DNA of 64,000 nucleotides, from NCBI GenBank assembly GCA_035566435.1, contig DATMRF010000118.1, forward strand, positions 74,885 through 138,884, written 5' to 3'. The first letter of the stretch is position 1. Every line of letters begins with the position of its first letter. The position numbers were made by a program, and so were the translations under genes. Below the pieces are notes generated by a model. That model made no database searches, was not told where the DNA came from, and saw only the letters and a list, made by a program, of their open reading frames with translations. This document shows, piece by piece, positions 43,900 to 53,100 of the stretch. Origin of the DNA: DATMRF01 sp035566435 (GTDB lineage: Bacteria > Verrucomicrobiota > Verrucomicrobiia > Limisphaerales > UBA8199).

Positions 43900-45270
43900 A
43901 TGCAGCCGAAGAGACCGAATGGCTCGATGCGCGTGCTTATCATCGATGATGAGGAAAACATCCGTCGAACGACCGCGATGGCCCTCGAAGGGACGGGCTA
44001 CGAACCCACCGGGGTGGGGAACAGCGCCGCGGCGCTGAAACAGCTCGAAAACGGCGATTTCGATGTCGCTTTCCTCGACCTCAAACTGAATGGTGAAAGC
44101 GGCATCGACCTGCTCCCCGAGTTATTGAAGCTCGACCCCCGGCTGGAAGTAGTGGTTTTTACCGCTTATGCCTCCGTCGAGACGGCGGTTGAGGCCATGC
44201 GCCGCGGAGCGGCGGATTACATTCCCAAGCCCTTCACACCCGAACAGATACGGCGTGTCCTCGCCAAGATCACGGAGGCCCGCAAACTCCGCCTCCGCGT
44301 CGCCGAACTGGAATCCCGCCTCTCCGCCGATGCCCCGGCCACTGACCTGGCTTCCTCCGAGCCGGCCATGCAGAAGGTCTTCGAGCTGGCCTCCAAGGCA
44401 GCCGCCACTCCGGCCAGCATCCTCTTGCTGGGCGAAAGCGGCACCGGCAAAACCGTGCTCGCCCGCATGATGCACGCCAACAGTTCGCAACGGGACAATG
44501 CCTTCGTAACGTTGAACTGTCCGAGCCTCTCCCGCGAACTGCTCGAAAGCGAGCTTTTCGGCCATGTCAAAGGCGCTTTCACAGGCGCCACCGCCGACAC
44601 CTTCGGCAAGGTGGCCCTGGCCGAGGGCGGCACCCTGTTCCTGGACGAACTCGGTGAAATGCCCCTCGAAATCCAGCCCAAACTCCTCCGCCTGTTGCAG
44701 GAAAAGGAATACGAACGCGTCGGCGAGGCCAAAACACGCCAGGCCAATGTCCGCGTGATCGCCGCCACGAATCGAAACCTCGAGCAAGCGGTCGCCGAAG
44801 GCCGTTTCCGCGAAGACCTCTTTTACCGGTTGAATGTCATTTCCATCCAGATGCCGCCCCTCCGCGAGCGGCCGGCTGACTTGCTTCCGATCGCGACGAG
44901 TTACCTGCGGTTCTTTGCCGCGCAATGCGGCAAACGGCTGAGCGGGTTTTCTCCCGAGGCACAACAGGCATTGCGTCAATACACCTGGCCGGGAAACCTG
45001 CGCGAACTCCGAAACGCCGTCGAGCGCTCGGTCATTTTGGCGGGTGGCGAGGAAGTCGTTGTGCCCGATTTGCCCGAGAAGATCTGCCAGAACCCGCCGG
45101 TCGCCGGTACGCCCCGAGCGCTGGTGGGCGCGAAGGTTTCGTTGGAGGAACTGGAAAACGAGCACATCGCGCGGGTCATCGAACAAACCTCGACCATGGA
45201 AGAAGCGGCCCGGATCCTCGGCATCGACCCCGCCACGCTTTATCGCAAGCGAAAGAGAATTTCCACATGA
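43900..45270 (+). CDS. Sigma-54-dependent response regulator (AlgB-like)
   Basis: 456 residues from ATG 43900; TTG 43891 is an alternative and ATG 43927 is also in frame. The receiver has acidic pair DDEE near 16-19, phosphoacceptor Asp60 (VAFLDLKLNG) and Lys (YIPKPF). The AAA+ domain has Walker A GESGTGKT, intact GAFTGA, GGTLFLDELGEMP, and PGNLRELRNAVERSVILAG. A Fis-type HTH closes it (EEAARILGIDPATLYRKRKR). The kinase gene follows after 355 bp, making a cognate pair like KinB/AlgB of Pseudomonas, which regulate alginate; the target here is unknown, though exopolysaccharide control is a fair guess. Confidence 0.93.
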   Translation: MQPKRPNGSMRVLIIDDEENIRRTTAMALEGTGYEPTGVGNSAAALKQLENGDFDVAFLDLKLNGESGIDLLPELLKLDPRLEVVVFTAYASVETAVEAMRRGAADYIPKPFTPEQIRRVLAKITEARKLRLRVAELESRLSADAPATDLASSEPAMQKVFELASKAAATPASILLLGESGTGKTVLARMMHANSSQRDNAFVTLNCPSLSRELLESELFGHVKGAFTGATADTFGKVALAEGGTLFLDELGEMPLEIQPKLLRLLQEKEYERVGEAKTRQANVRVIAATNRNLEQAVAEGRFREDLFYRLNVISIQMPPLRERPADLLPIATSYLRFFAAQCGKRLSGFSPEAQQALRQYTWPGNLRELRNAVERSVILAGGEEVVVPDLPEKICQNPPVAGTPRALVGAKVSLEELENEHIARVIEQTSTMEEAARILGIDPATLYRKRKRIST

Positions 45271-45331
45271 GCATTCCGGTCCATCAGGCGCATCTCGGGG
45301 GCCTGTTGCCCAAACCCTGCAGGACCTCACA

Positions 45332-45358
45332 GGTAGGGCGCGTTGTCCTCAACGCGCC
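45332..45358 (+). repeat. Hairpin repeat, family 1, copy D
   Basis: Lead GGTAG (45332-45336), stem GGCGCGTT (45337-45344), loop GTCCTC (45345-45350), stem AACGCGCC (45351-45358). It differs from copy A by one loop base. It lies in the 354-bp gap between the regulator and kinase genes, which otherwise holds only a microrepeat island. Confidence 0.8.
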
Positions 45359-45510
45359 GCCACAATTGCCGCAAGAAGGCTCAATTTCAGTCCTTTCGCA
45401 CGGATCCGGCGCCCTGGATGACTCTATCCGAAAATGTCGTTTTTTTGCGCGGACTTTTGCGGTTCAGAGTTGCCAATTAACGGTTCCAAGTGGATTGCGC
45501 TGGCGGCCGT

Positions 45511-45542
45511 CAACTTGCAACTTTCAACCTTCAACCTGCAAC
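45511..45542. repeat. CAACTT/CAACCT microrepeat island
   Basis: CAACTTGCAACTTTCAACC, then TTCAACCTGCAAC: degenerate copies of a 7-8-bp word upstream of the kinase start. The same word type is inside glyS at 28574. Confidence 0.55.
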
Positions 45543-45624
45543 CGTTCCCACAACGAGTTTAGCTGCGGCTCCGCCGGCCTGGGAACAGCGCTCCCTCTGC
45601 CCGCTCCTCAGCATCACAGGTTTT

Positions 45625-47430
45625 ATGCTGCGTAAGCGCCTCTTGCTAAGCCTGCTCCCGTTCCTGGTCATCCTCCTGGCCACCGGCTGCTATGCCCTGG
45701 TGCTCTTCTCGCGGGTGACGGCCAGCTTTAATCGGGCCGTCGCCGACAACTACAAGAGCGCCGTCGCCTCCCAGCAAATGCTCCTGGCTTTAGCCGAACT
45801 CGATCGGGATGCCTGGGCTTCAGCCGGCTCGGGCGACAGCCTTAGTCCGACGTTTGCCCAACAGCAGAAACAGTTCGAAGCCGACCTGGCCCTGCAACTC
45901 GGCAATTCTTCGTTGCCGGGCGAAAAGGACTTGAACGAGCAGTTGGCGGCCAATTACCGCGCCTTCACCACTGCCTTGGCCAGCCTTAGATCGCTGCACA
46001 GTCTCGAAAGCAAGCAGCGCGTGTACGAGCACGACGTCACCCCGCGTGTGCTCAAAATGAAAGTGTCGCTGGACAAAATCCTCGACCTCAACCAGCGCGC
46101 CATCCTGGCCACCAATCAGAGAATTCGGAACATCAACCGCGACGTAAGGCGTCTGATGATCACCGGCATGGCGATCGCGCTGGCCCTTTCCGCGTACGCC
46201 TCCTATCAACTCGGCCGTTCGGTTCTGCGGCCCATCCAATTGGTCACCAAAGCGACCCGGGAGCTCGGCGAAGGCAATTTGAACCAGACCGTGCCGGTCG
46301 TTTCCCATGACGAACTCGGCGAATTGGCGCTGGCCTTCAACCGGATGGCCGCCCAGTTGCGCGAGTACCGCCAAAGCACCACCGACGAAATCGTCCGCCT
46401 GCATCGCACGATGGAAACAACCTTGGCCTCGTTTCCCGATCCTATCTTTGTCCTCAACAACGAAGGCCACATCGAACTGACCAACCCCGCCGCCGCCGAG
46501 TTTACCTCGGCCCTCGGCCTGAACGGCCAATTGCCCGATCGTTTGCAAGCTATCGCCAAAAGTACGCTCGCCAGTGGCGAACATTTCCTTCCGCACAGCT
46601 TCGATGGTGTCGTCTCCTATCGCGTCAACGGCGCCGAAAAATACTTCCTGCCCCGCGTGCTCACCATGCGCGACAAACAGGACGCCTTGTTCGGGGTCGC
46701 GGTGGTGCTGTATGACGTCACCCGCTTCCGGCTCCTCGATGCCGCCAAGACCGACCTCGTCGCCACCGTCAGCCACGAGTTAAAAAGCCCGCTGACCAGC
46801 GTGCGGATGGCCCTGCACATCCTGCTCGAACGCACTGTCGGAGCCCTCACGCCCAAGCAGGACGAGCTGGTCCAAACCGCCCGCAACGACACCGAACGCC
46901 TGCTGCGCATCCTCAACGACCTGCTCGACCTCGCCCGCCTGGAGGGCGGAAACGCCGAGCTGCACCGCGAGAACATTCGGCCCGCCGAACTCTTGGAGGC
47001 GACCGTGGCCGAAACCGCCGACCATGCTGCGGCGAAGGGCCTCAAATTAATCAGCGTGGTTGACCCGGACCTGCCCGCCATCTCCGTGGACCGGCAGCGC
47101 ATCAGCCATGTCTTCTCCAACCTGATTTCCAATGCCATCAAACACTCCCCCGCCGGCAGCGAAATCCTTCTGAGCGCGGCGCGGGCCGAGGACAACGCCG
47201 TCCAGTTCAGCGTCATCGACCACGGCCCGGGCATCCCCGAGGAATATCAAACCCGGATTTTTGACCGGTTCTTCCGCGTGCCCAGCCAGAAAAAGAAAGG
47301 CGCCGGCCTCGGCCTGTCCATCGCCCGCGAAATCACTCTCGCTCATGGCGGCCGGATCGGCGTCAAGTGCGCGCCCGGCCAGGGCGCCGAGTTCTTCGTC
47401 GTGCTCGAGCCCGCCAACGGAACAACCTGA
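45625..47430 (+). CDS. Membrane histidine kinase (KinB-like)
   Basis: 601 residues from ATG 45625; the frame opens earlier at 45490, but that part is repeat-derived (QLATFNLQPAT). Two membrane helices (LLLSLLPFLVILLATGCYALVLF; LMITGMAIALALSAYASYQLG) flank a periplasmic helical sensor of about 150 residues. Then HAMP (RSVLRPIQLVTKATRELGEGNLNQ), PAS-like (FPDPIFVLNNEGHIELTNPAAAEF), HisKA with H-box ATVSHELKSPLTSVRM, and HATPase with N box SNLISNAIKHS, DHGPGIP and GAGLGLSIAREI. It should phosphorylate the regulator encoded upstream. Domain order matches KinB. Confidence 0.93.
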   Translation: MLRKRLLLSLLPFLVILLATGCYALVLFSRVTASFNRAVADNYKSAVASQQMLLALAELDRDAWASAGSGDSLSPTFAQQQKQFEADLALQLGNSSLPGEKDLNEQLAANYRAFTTALASLRSLHSLESKQRVYEHDVTPRVLKMKVSLDKILDLNQRAILATNQRIRNINRDVRRLMITGMAIALALSAYASYQLGRSVLRPIQLVTKATRELGEGNLNQTVPVVSHDELGELALAFNRMAAQLREYRQSTTDEIVRLHRTMETTLASFPDPIFVLNNEGHIELTNPAAAEFTSALGLNGQLPDRLQAIAKSTLASGEHFLPHSFDGVVSYRVNGAEKYFLPRVLTMRDKQDALFGVAVVLYDVTRFRLLDAAKTDLVATVSHELKSPLTSVRMALHILLERTVGALTPKQDELVQTARNDTERLLRILNDLLDLARLEGGNAELHRENIRPAELLEATVAETADHAAAKGLKLISVVDPDLPAISVDRQRISHVFSNLISNAIKHSPAGSEILLSAARAEDNAVQFSVIDHGPGIPEEYQTRIFDRFFRVPSQKKKGAGLGLSIAREITLAHGGRIGVKCAPGQGAEFFVVLEPANGTT

Positions 47431-47439
47431 GCCCTTTCT

Positions 47440-47684
47440 AATTCGGCGTATTCTGCGCATTCCGCGGTTTCAAATACCCAAGATCGTTTTCGGAAACCCC
47501 CATGGTCTGTAGGAGACGACGTAAGGAGTCTCTGATCCCTTTTTCATTCTCCGTACTCCGCGTATTCCGCGGTTTCAAATACCTAAGATCGTTTTCGGAA
47601 GCCCTCGTGGTTTGTAGGAGACGACGTAAGGAGTCTCTGATCCTTTTCTCATTCTCCGCAATCCGCAGATTCCGCGGTGGCCCC
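47440..47684. repeat. 105-bp tandem direct repeat with GTATTCCGC words
   Basis: Two full units (47440-47544, 47545-47649) and a partial third (47650-47684) with exact 105-bp spacing of CCGCGGT. Each unit has a CCGCGTATTCCGCGG-like head, a CAAATACC(C/T)AAGATCG middle, and a hairpin GAGAC...GTCTC (loop GACGTAAGGA). No gene is seen in it. Confidence 0.85.
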
Positions 47685-47734
47685 CGTTGTCTTGGGTTGC
47701 GATCTTGTCCCGCTATCCATCCAGCTTTCCGCAG

Positions 47735-47835
47735 CTTGCGCAAACTCTCCTCCTCGTCCTCGTCCTCGCTCTCCTCCTCATCCTCGATCAGTTTATTCCG
47801 CGTATTCCGCGTATTCCGCGGTTTCAAACACCTAA
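47735..47835. repeat. TCCTCG and GTATTCCGC microrepeat islands
   Basis: A CTCCTCCTCGTCCTCGTCCTC run (47735-47788) is followed by three GTATTCCGC copies (47798-47820) and GTTTCAAACACCTAAACAG, which resembles the middle of the 105-bp unit. It lies between the tandem repeat and the deacetylase-like gene. Confidence 0.6.
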
Positions 47836-47901
47836 ACAGATTCACGCCCAGTCGCACATACTACCGCCAATCCCCGCTTGTCGATTCACGCCGACTGGCC
47901 T

Positions 47902-49449
47902 ATGACTTCCTTCATGAACCCCAGGTTCTCGCTCCCGCCATTCGTCCTTGCCTGTCTCACGCTCCTGACGCCCCTGGCCCGAGCGGCTCCGCAACCCCGC
48001 GTAAACGTCATTCTCTGGTTCGACACCGAAGACTACCTCCTTCCCGCCGACGACGATGCCTGCAAGCGCCTGGCCCAAATGCTCACCGAACGACACCTCC
48101 GCGCCACCTTCAAGGTCGTAGGCGAAAAAGCGCGTGTGCTTGAACAGCGAGGCCGCCGCGATGTCATCACAGCCCTCCGAAAACATGACATTGCCTACCA
48201 CGCGAATTTCCACTCCGTGCATCCCACGCCTTCGGAGTATCTGGCGGATTGCGGCTTGCTGGACGGCATGGCTGAGTTTGTCCGGCGCGAAGGCGGCGGC
48301 GCCCGGGACGTGCGCCGGATCTTTTCGGTGAAGACCCTCGCCTGTTACGGCCAGCCCGGCTCCTCCTGGGCGGCACAGGCAATTGCCGCCCTGCCCGCGA
48401 TTGGCGTAGCGCCGCACGGCGTCCCCTGCTATGTCGACGAAGGGGAACATGTGGGACTGGACCAAAAGCCCTTTTGGTACGCCGGCGCGCTCAATGTTTA
48501 CCACATGGGCCAAAACCAAACGCGCATGGAACTGCACGATCCGGCCGCGGTCGAACCCGCAAAACAACGCTTCTCGGCGATTGCCCGGCGCCTGCTCGAA
48601 CAGGATGGCGGCGGGCTCATCAGCATCTTCTACCACCCCTGCGAGTGGGTCCACCGTGAATTCTGGGACGGGGTAAACTTCCGTCGCGGTGCAAACCCGC
48701 CGCGCGAACAATGGCAACCGCCCCCGCAACGAACGCCGGAAGAAACCGAAGGCGCCTTCCGCCGGTTCGGCGAGTACCTCGACTATATCCGCGCTCTGCC
48801 GGAGGTACGGTTCGTAACCGCCAGTGACCTGCCGGGCCTTTACCCGGACCCGGTTCGCTCCTCCGGAGCGCCGCAGCAAGACCTGGCCGCACTTGCGTCC
48901 GGCCTCGCCGACAATTCAGACAAAACGGTTGATTTTCGCGTTCTGGAACATCGCGCCTACTCCGCCGCCGACCAATTCGAGCTGCTAACCCTCGCGGTGG
49001 GACAGTTGCTCGACGGCCATAAAGTTGCTTGGCCAGTTCAGGCTCACGGCCTGCTCGGACCGGATGCACCACCGCCGCCAACCGAGCTGGGGCATCTGGA
49101 TTGGCCGGCCTTCCGCGACGCCACTCGTGATGTGTTGAACTTCATCCAAACAGAACACCGCGTGCCGTCCCGGGTTTTCATCGGCGCCGACACCGTCGCG
49201 CCCGTCGACTTCCTCGTCGCGCTCGCGTCCACCTATGACTACTACAACAAAAATGGGAAACTTCCCCTCGCCGAAGGCGTCCGGTTGGGTGCCAGGTTGG
49301 AATTGCTGCCAGCACGCCACATCGCCGAAGACACCCCGGGCCTCTTTGGCGGGTGGATCATCCACCGCGAGGGCTTCCGCGCGCCGAAAATCCTCGAAGT
49401 AGCGCGCCTGCAAGCCTGGACCCTCAAGCCCGCCCTCCCGCTGGACTGA
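47902..49449 (+). CDS. Exported polysaccharide deacetylase-like protein
   Basis: 515 residues from ATG 47902; ATG 47914 is also plausible. Signal peptide SLPPFVLACLTLLTPLARAAP. The fold resembles the NodB/CE4 group: VNVILWFDTEDYLLPADDDACKRLAQMLTERHLRATFKVVGEKA (first Asp pair), then DIAYHANFHSVHP (His pair) and ISIFYHPCEW. The C-terminal 200 residues (DFRVLEHRAYSAADQFELLTL) form a separate unrecognised domain. It may deacetylate or otherwise modify an extracellular glycan. The first motif lacks the full TFDD, so a non-canonical or inactive member is possible. Confidence 0.75.
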   Translation: MTSFMNPRFSLPPFVLACLTLLTPLARAAPQPRVNVILWFDTEDYLLPADDDACKRLAQMLTERHLRATFKVVGEKARVLEQRGRRDVITALRKHDIAYHANFHSVHPTPSEYLADCGLLDGMAEFVRREGGGARDVRRIFSVKTLACYGQPGSSWAAQAIAALPAIGVAPHGVPCYVDEGEHVGLDQKPFWYAGALNVYHMGQNQTRMELHDPAAVEPAKQRFSAIARRLLEQDGGGLISIFYHPCEWVHREFWDGVNFRRGANPPREQWQPPPQRTPEETEGAFRRFGEYLDYIRALPEVRFVTASDLPGLYPDPVRSSGAPQQDLAALASGLADNSDKTVDFRVLEHRAYSAADQFELLTLAVGQLLDGHKVAWPVQAHGLLGPDAPPPPTELGHLDWPAFRDATRDVLNFIQTEHRVPSRVFIGADTVAPVDFLVALASTYDYYNKNGKLPLAEGVRLGARLELLPARHIAEDTPGLFGGWIIHREGFRAPKILEVARLQAWTLKPALPLD

Positions 49450-49452
49450 ACT

Positions 49453-49477
49453 GGTAAGGACGCTTTCCACAGCGTCC
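49453..49477 (+). repeat. Hairpin repeat, family 1, copy E
   Basis: Lead GGTAA, stem GGACGCT (49458-49464), loop TTCCAC (49465-49470), stem AGCGTCC (49471-49477), followed by CCATCTCTTTTGGATTCTTTTG. The shorter stem with the same lead and loop style supports membership, and the T-rich tail makes it a likely terminator for the deacetylase-like gene. Confidence 0.65.
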
Positions 49478-49499
49478 CCATCTCTTTTGGATTCTTTTG

Positions 49500-49760
49500 T
49501 CTATCCGTGAGATCCGTGAAATCCGTGGTCAAAAACCCGAATCTGACTTTTGCGCCCCTGCACCTGTTCAGTGCAATCCCACAGCTTCGCGCACTGGACG
49601 AGAAAATTCTGGAGTGCGGTGGCAGAGCGTAGCGACGACACCGCTTTCCGATCGCGGCCCTGCCCCCCAAAGCGGCGTTCCTTTTCGCGCCTCCTCGTGC
49701 CCTTTTGTGGCAATTCTGTCGCCTCCCGCGTATTCGGCGTATTCCGCGTGTTCCGCGGTT
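49500..49760. repeat. ATCCGTGA and GTATTCCGC microrepeat islands
   Basis: ATCCGTGAGATCCGTGAAATCC words at about 49502-49532, and CGTATTCGGCGTATTCCGCG, then TGTTCCGCGG at 49727-49758. The 446-bp gap (49450-49895) otherwise shows no gene. The GTATTCCGC word is the same as at 47.4 and 47.8 kb. Confidence 0.6.
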
Positions 49761-49908
49761 ATTCTCTCCTGCTTTCGGTTGCGTCTTCGCGTTAAAGTCT
49801 GTCCACAGCGAAGTGGTCCGTTTCATAAATGCCTGCGATGCCCTAAATCCCCTAAAGCGGGGCTTGAACAAATAGGACGGGCATGATAAGTATTATTGTT
49901 CCCAAACA

Positions 49909-50117
49909 TGAGCGCGGCTACGAACGCTGTCGGCGCCGTACAAAACGGGAACGGCGCAGGCAAAGCAGCGCATGAACTGCTGCTGGCGGTTCATGACGAA
50001 CTGCGTCGACTGGCGGCTCACAAGCTGGCCAATGAAGCGCTCGGCCGATTGAGACTTTCTCACGCTTTCCTGAAAGATTCCCCTTCCGCGGGCGAATTAA
50101 AGAGTATGAGCCTATGA
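49909..50117 (+). pseudogene. Remnant of an ECF sigma factor N-terminus
   Basis: An ORF from ATG 49909 (ATG 49897 also in frame) encodes AAHELLLAVHDELRRLAAHKLANEALG, which matches the start of region 2 in SigJ-like ECF sigma factors (consensus HELLPLVYDELRRLAA..., then normally PGQTLQATALVHEAYLRL). After NEALG the frame continues with unrelated residues and stops at 50117, so all of regions 2.2-4 is missing. It overlaps the RHS start by four bases. It therefore looks like a truncated, probably non-functional sigma gene just upstream of the large surface proteins. Confidence 0.6.
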
Positions 50118-53100
50118 AATATCGCGGATTCCATTTCCTTGCCGTTTTTTCGGGTATTTTGGGCGAGGCAGTCAATCCTCCACTACCGATCGCCGCGCCC
50201 GCGCAGCCTGCCGTGGACGTTACAACTCGGAACCGGACGGAGGTGAGGATTCCGGCCTTGCCATTCTCGGACCCTCCGACCACCGCCGAGCTCTGCCGAG
50301 CCCGCGTATTTGAGGAGCCGCTGGTGCCCATTGGCGGCGAGCCGACGGCGGCAGAGAATTCCGACCTGGCGGCGGCCCTGGTAGGCTATTCGCACCGGAA
50401 CGGTCCGGATGATTTTTCGAGCCTGACCGGTTTTCTGGACCGGCACCCGGGATCGGTCTGGCGTGCGGCGCTGCTGACTGGCTTGGGAATGGAGTATTAC
50501 AATACCGCGCACTATTCGCTAGCCCTGGAGGCCTGGAAAGAGGCGTGGCCACTGGACAAAAACGCCAGCACCGGGCCGGGCAAGGCCATCGCCGACCGCA
50601 CAGGCGGGGAACTGGCGTGCATGTACGCCCGGCTCGGTCGGATGGGAGAGCTGGAGGGGTTTCTCAAATCCGTTGAAGGGCGGGTGTTCGTTGGGCCAGC
50701 CACGGAAAGGATTCAAGGGGCGCGTGAAGGATTGTGGCGGATGCAGCATCGGCCGGAGATTTCGTTTTGTTGCGGTCCGCTCGCATTGCGCAGAATTGTG
50801 CTCTCCGATCAGAGACTCCACACGTCATGTCCTGCAAATGCCCTGATGGAAATCTGCAAAGCCCCCTCGACGCAAAACGGGTTCTCGCTGGTTCAGGTTG
50901 CGGACCTGTCGAAAAAGGTGGGCTTGAACTACCAGACGGCGTTTCGTAAGAAGGGAAGCGAGTTTGTGGTTCCTGCGGTTGTGCACTGGAAGGTGGGCCA
51001 CTATGCGGCGTTGGTGCGGCAAGAGGGTGAGCGCTATCTACTGGAGGACCAAACGTTCGGCAACACCGTGTGGGCAACGCGCCAGGCGCTGGAGGCTGAA
51101 ACCAGCGGCTATTTTCTGATCCCGCCGGGACCGCTGCCCAAGGGCTGGCGGCCGGTTGAAATCAAAGAAGGCGGCGCCGTGTGGGGGAAGGGTATTCAAG
51201 GCACGAGCGACCCCCGCCCAAAGGGACCCTGCGACCCACAGTCGGGAGGCAGTAATCCCTGTGACAGTCCTTGCCCAATGGGTGGAGGAGGCGGGGGTGG
51301 GGGAGGAGGCGGTGGCGGCGGCGGGGGTGGCCCTCAACCCTTTCATAAGTGGGATTTCAATGCCCCGTCCGTTTCCGGGATGGCCGTCTCGAGCGTGCAT
51401 TTGATGACCGTGAACTTGAGTCTCCGGGACACGCCGGTGGGCTATGCTCCGCCCGTCGGGCCTCCCATCCGTTTCACGGTTCGCTACAACCACCGCGATG
51501 CTTATCAACCGGCCATCTTCACCTACTCAAATTTCGGCTCGAAATGGACTTGCGATTGGATTTCGTTCATCACCGATACCCCCTCCAACGCCCTGGCCGA
51601 CGTCAGTTTCTACATTCGCGGCGGCGGAACCCGCACGTTTACCGGCTTCGACACCAATGCGCAGACGTACGCCTTTCAGCAATACGACGAAACACAGCTC
51701 CGGCGCACCGGCTCGGACAGCTACGAAATGCTGTGGCCTGACGGCTCGAAGCTGGTTTTTGCCCAGCCCGACGGATCGGTCGGCAGCTCGCGCAAGATTT
51801 TTCTCTCCCAGGTGGTCGATCCCCAGGGCAACGCGGCCACGCTCAGTTACGATGCCGCCCTGCGCTTCGTGGGGATCACAGACGCCATCGGCCAGGTCAC
51901 CACATTGACCTACGGCGACACCAATGACATTTACAAGATCACCCAAGTCACCGATCCGTTTGGCCGTTTTGCCGGTTTCTCCTACGACCCGCTCGGGCGA
52001 TTGACCAACATCACCGACGTCATTGGTTTGACTTCGCAGTTTTCTTACGAAACCAACGGCGACTTCATCAATGCGCTAACCACGCCTTACGGGACAACCG
52101 CTTTCACGCGCAGCGACAATGGCGCCAATCGGGTCCTGGAAACGCTTTATCCGGACGGCAGCCGGGACCGGGTCGAGTTCAACGCAGGTCCGTACGTCCC
52201 CCTCCTCAACGTGGATCCGCCTTCCATCGTGCCGCAAGGGATGTCCAGCATCGACGATTCTCATCTGGTCGAAAATAATACGTTCTACTGGAGCCGAAAC
52301 GCGTGCGCGACTTCCTACGGCGATTATACCAAGGCTAGACTCTTCAACTGGGCTCTTGCACCTGACCTGAGCGGGGCTGTCTCCAGCATTCCAAATAGCA
52401 TAAAGGAACCTTTGGAGAACCGGGTCTGGTACGATTATCCGGGCCAGACCAACAGCACTTTTTATGCGGGCACGAGCAACCGCCCGCAGCACGTCGGCCG
52501 CGTGCTCGATGACGGGACCACCCAACTTTATACCTATGGCTACAACGGCTTTGGGCAGCTCACCAATTCCATCGATCCGTTGGGCCGCACTTTTTCTTAC
52601 CTTTACGCCAGCAATGGGATTGATCTGCTGGAAGTGCGTATGACGCGGGCGGGCAAGAACGAATTGCTCTACCGAGCCACCTACAATGCGCAGCACCTGC
52701 CGCTGACCACGACCGATGCTGCCGGCCAGACCAACTTCTATACCTACAATTCGCGCGGACAGCTTCTCACGGCTACTGATCCGAAGAACGCAACTACTCG
52801 CTACTCTTACGATACAAACGGCTACCTGGTCGCAGTGACGGGCCCGTTAGGCACCAACGATGTCGTCACCGCGACCTACGATGGCTATGGCCGCGTTCGG
52901 ACCAGGACCGACGTCAGCGGCTACACACTGACATTCGATTACGATGCGATGGATCGCATCACCAAAGTCGCCCACCCCGATTCGACCTACGAGCAAATCA
53001 CCTATGATCGGCTGCAGCCGTCTGTCTTGCAGGACCGCGCAGGACGCCAATCGCTGCTGCAGTACGACGGCCTTGGCCAATTGGTCCAGCAGACCGACCC

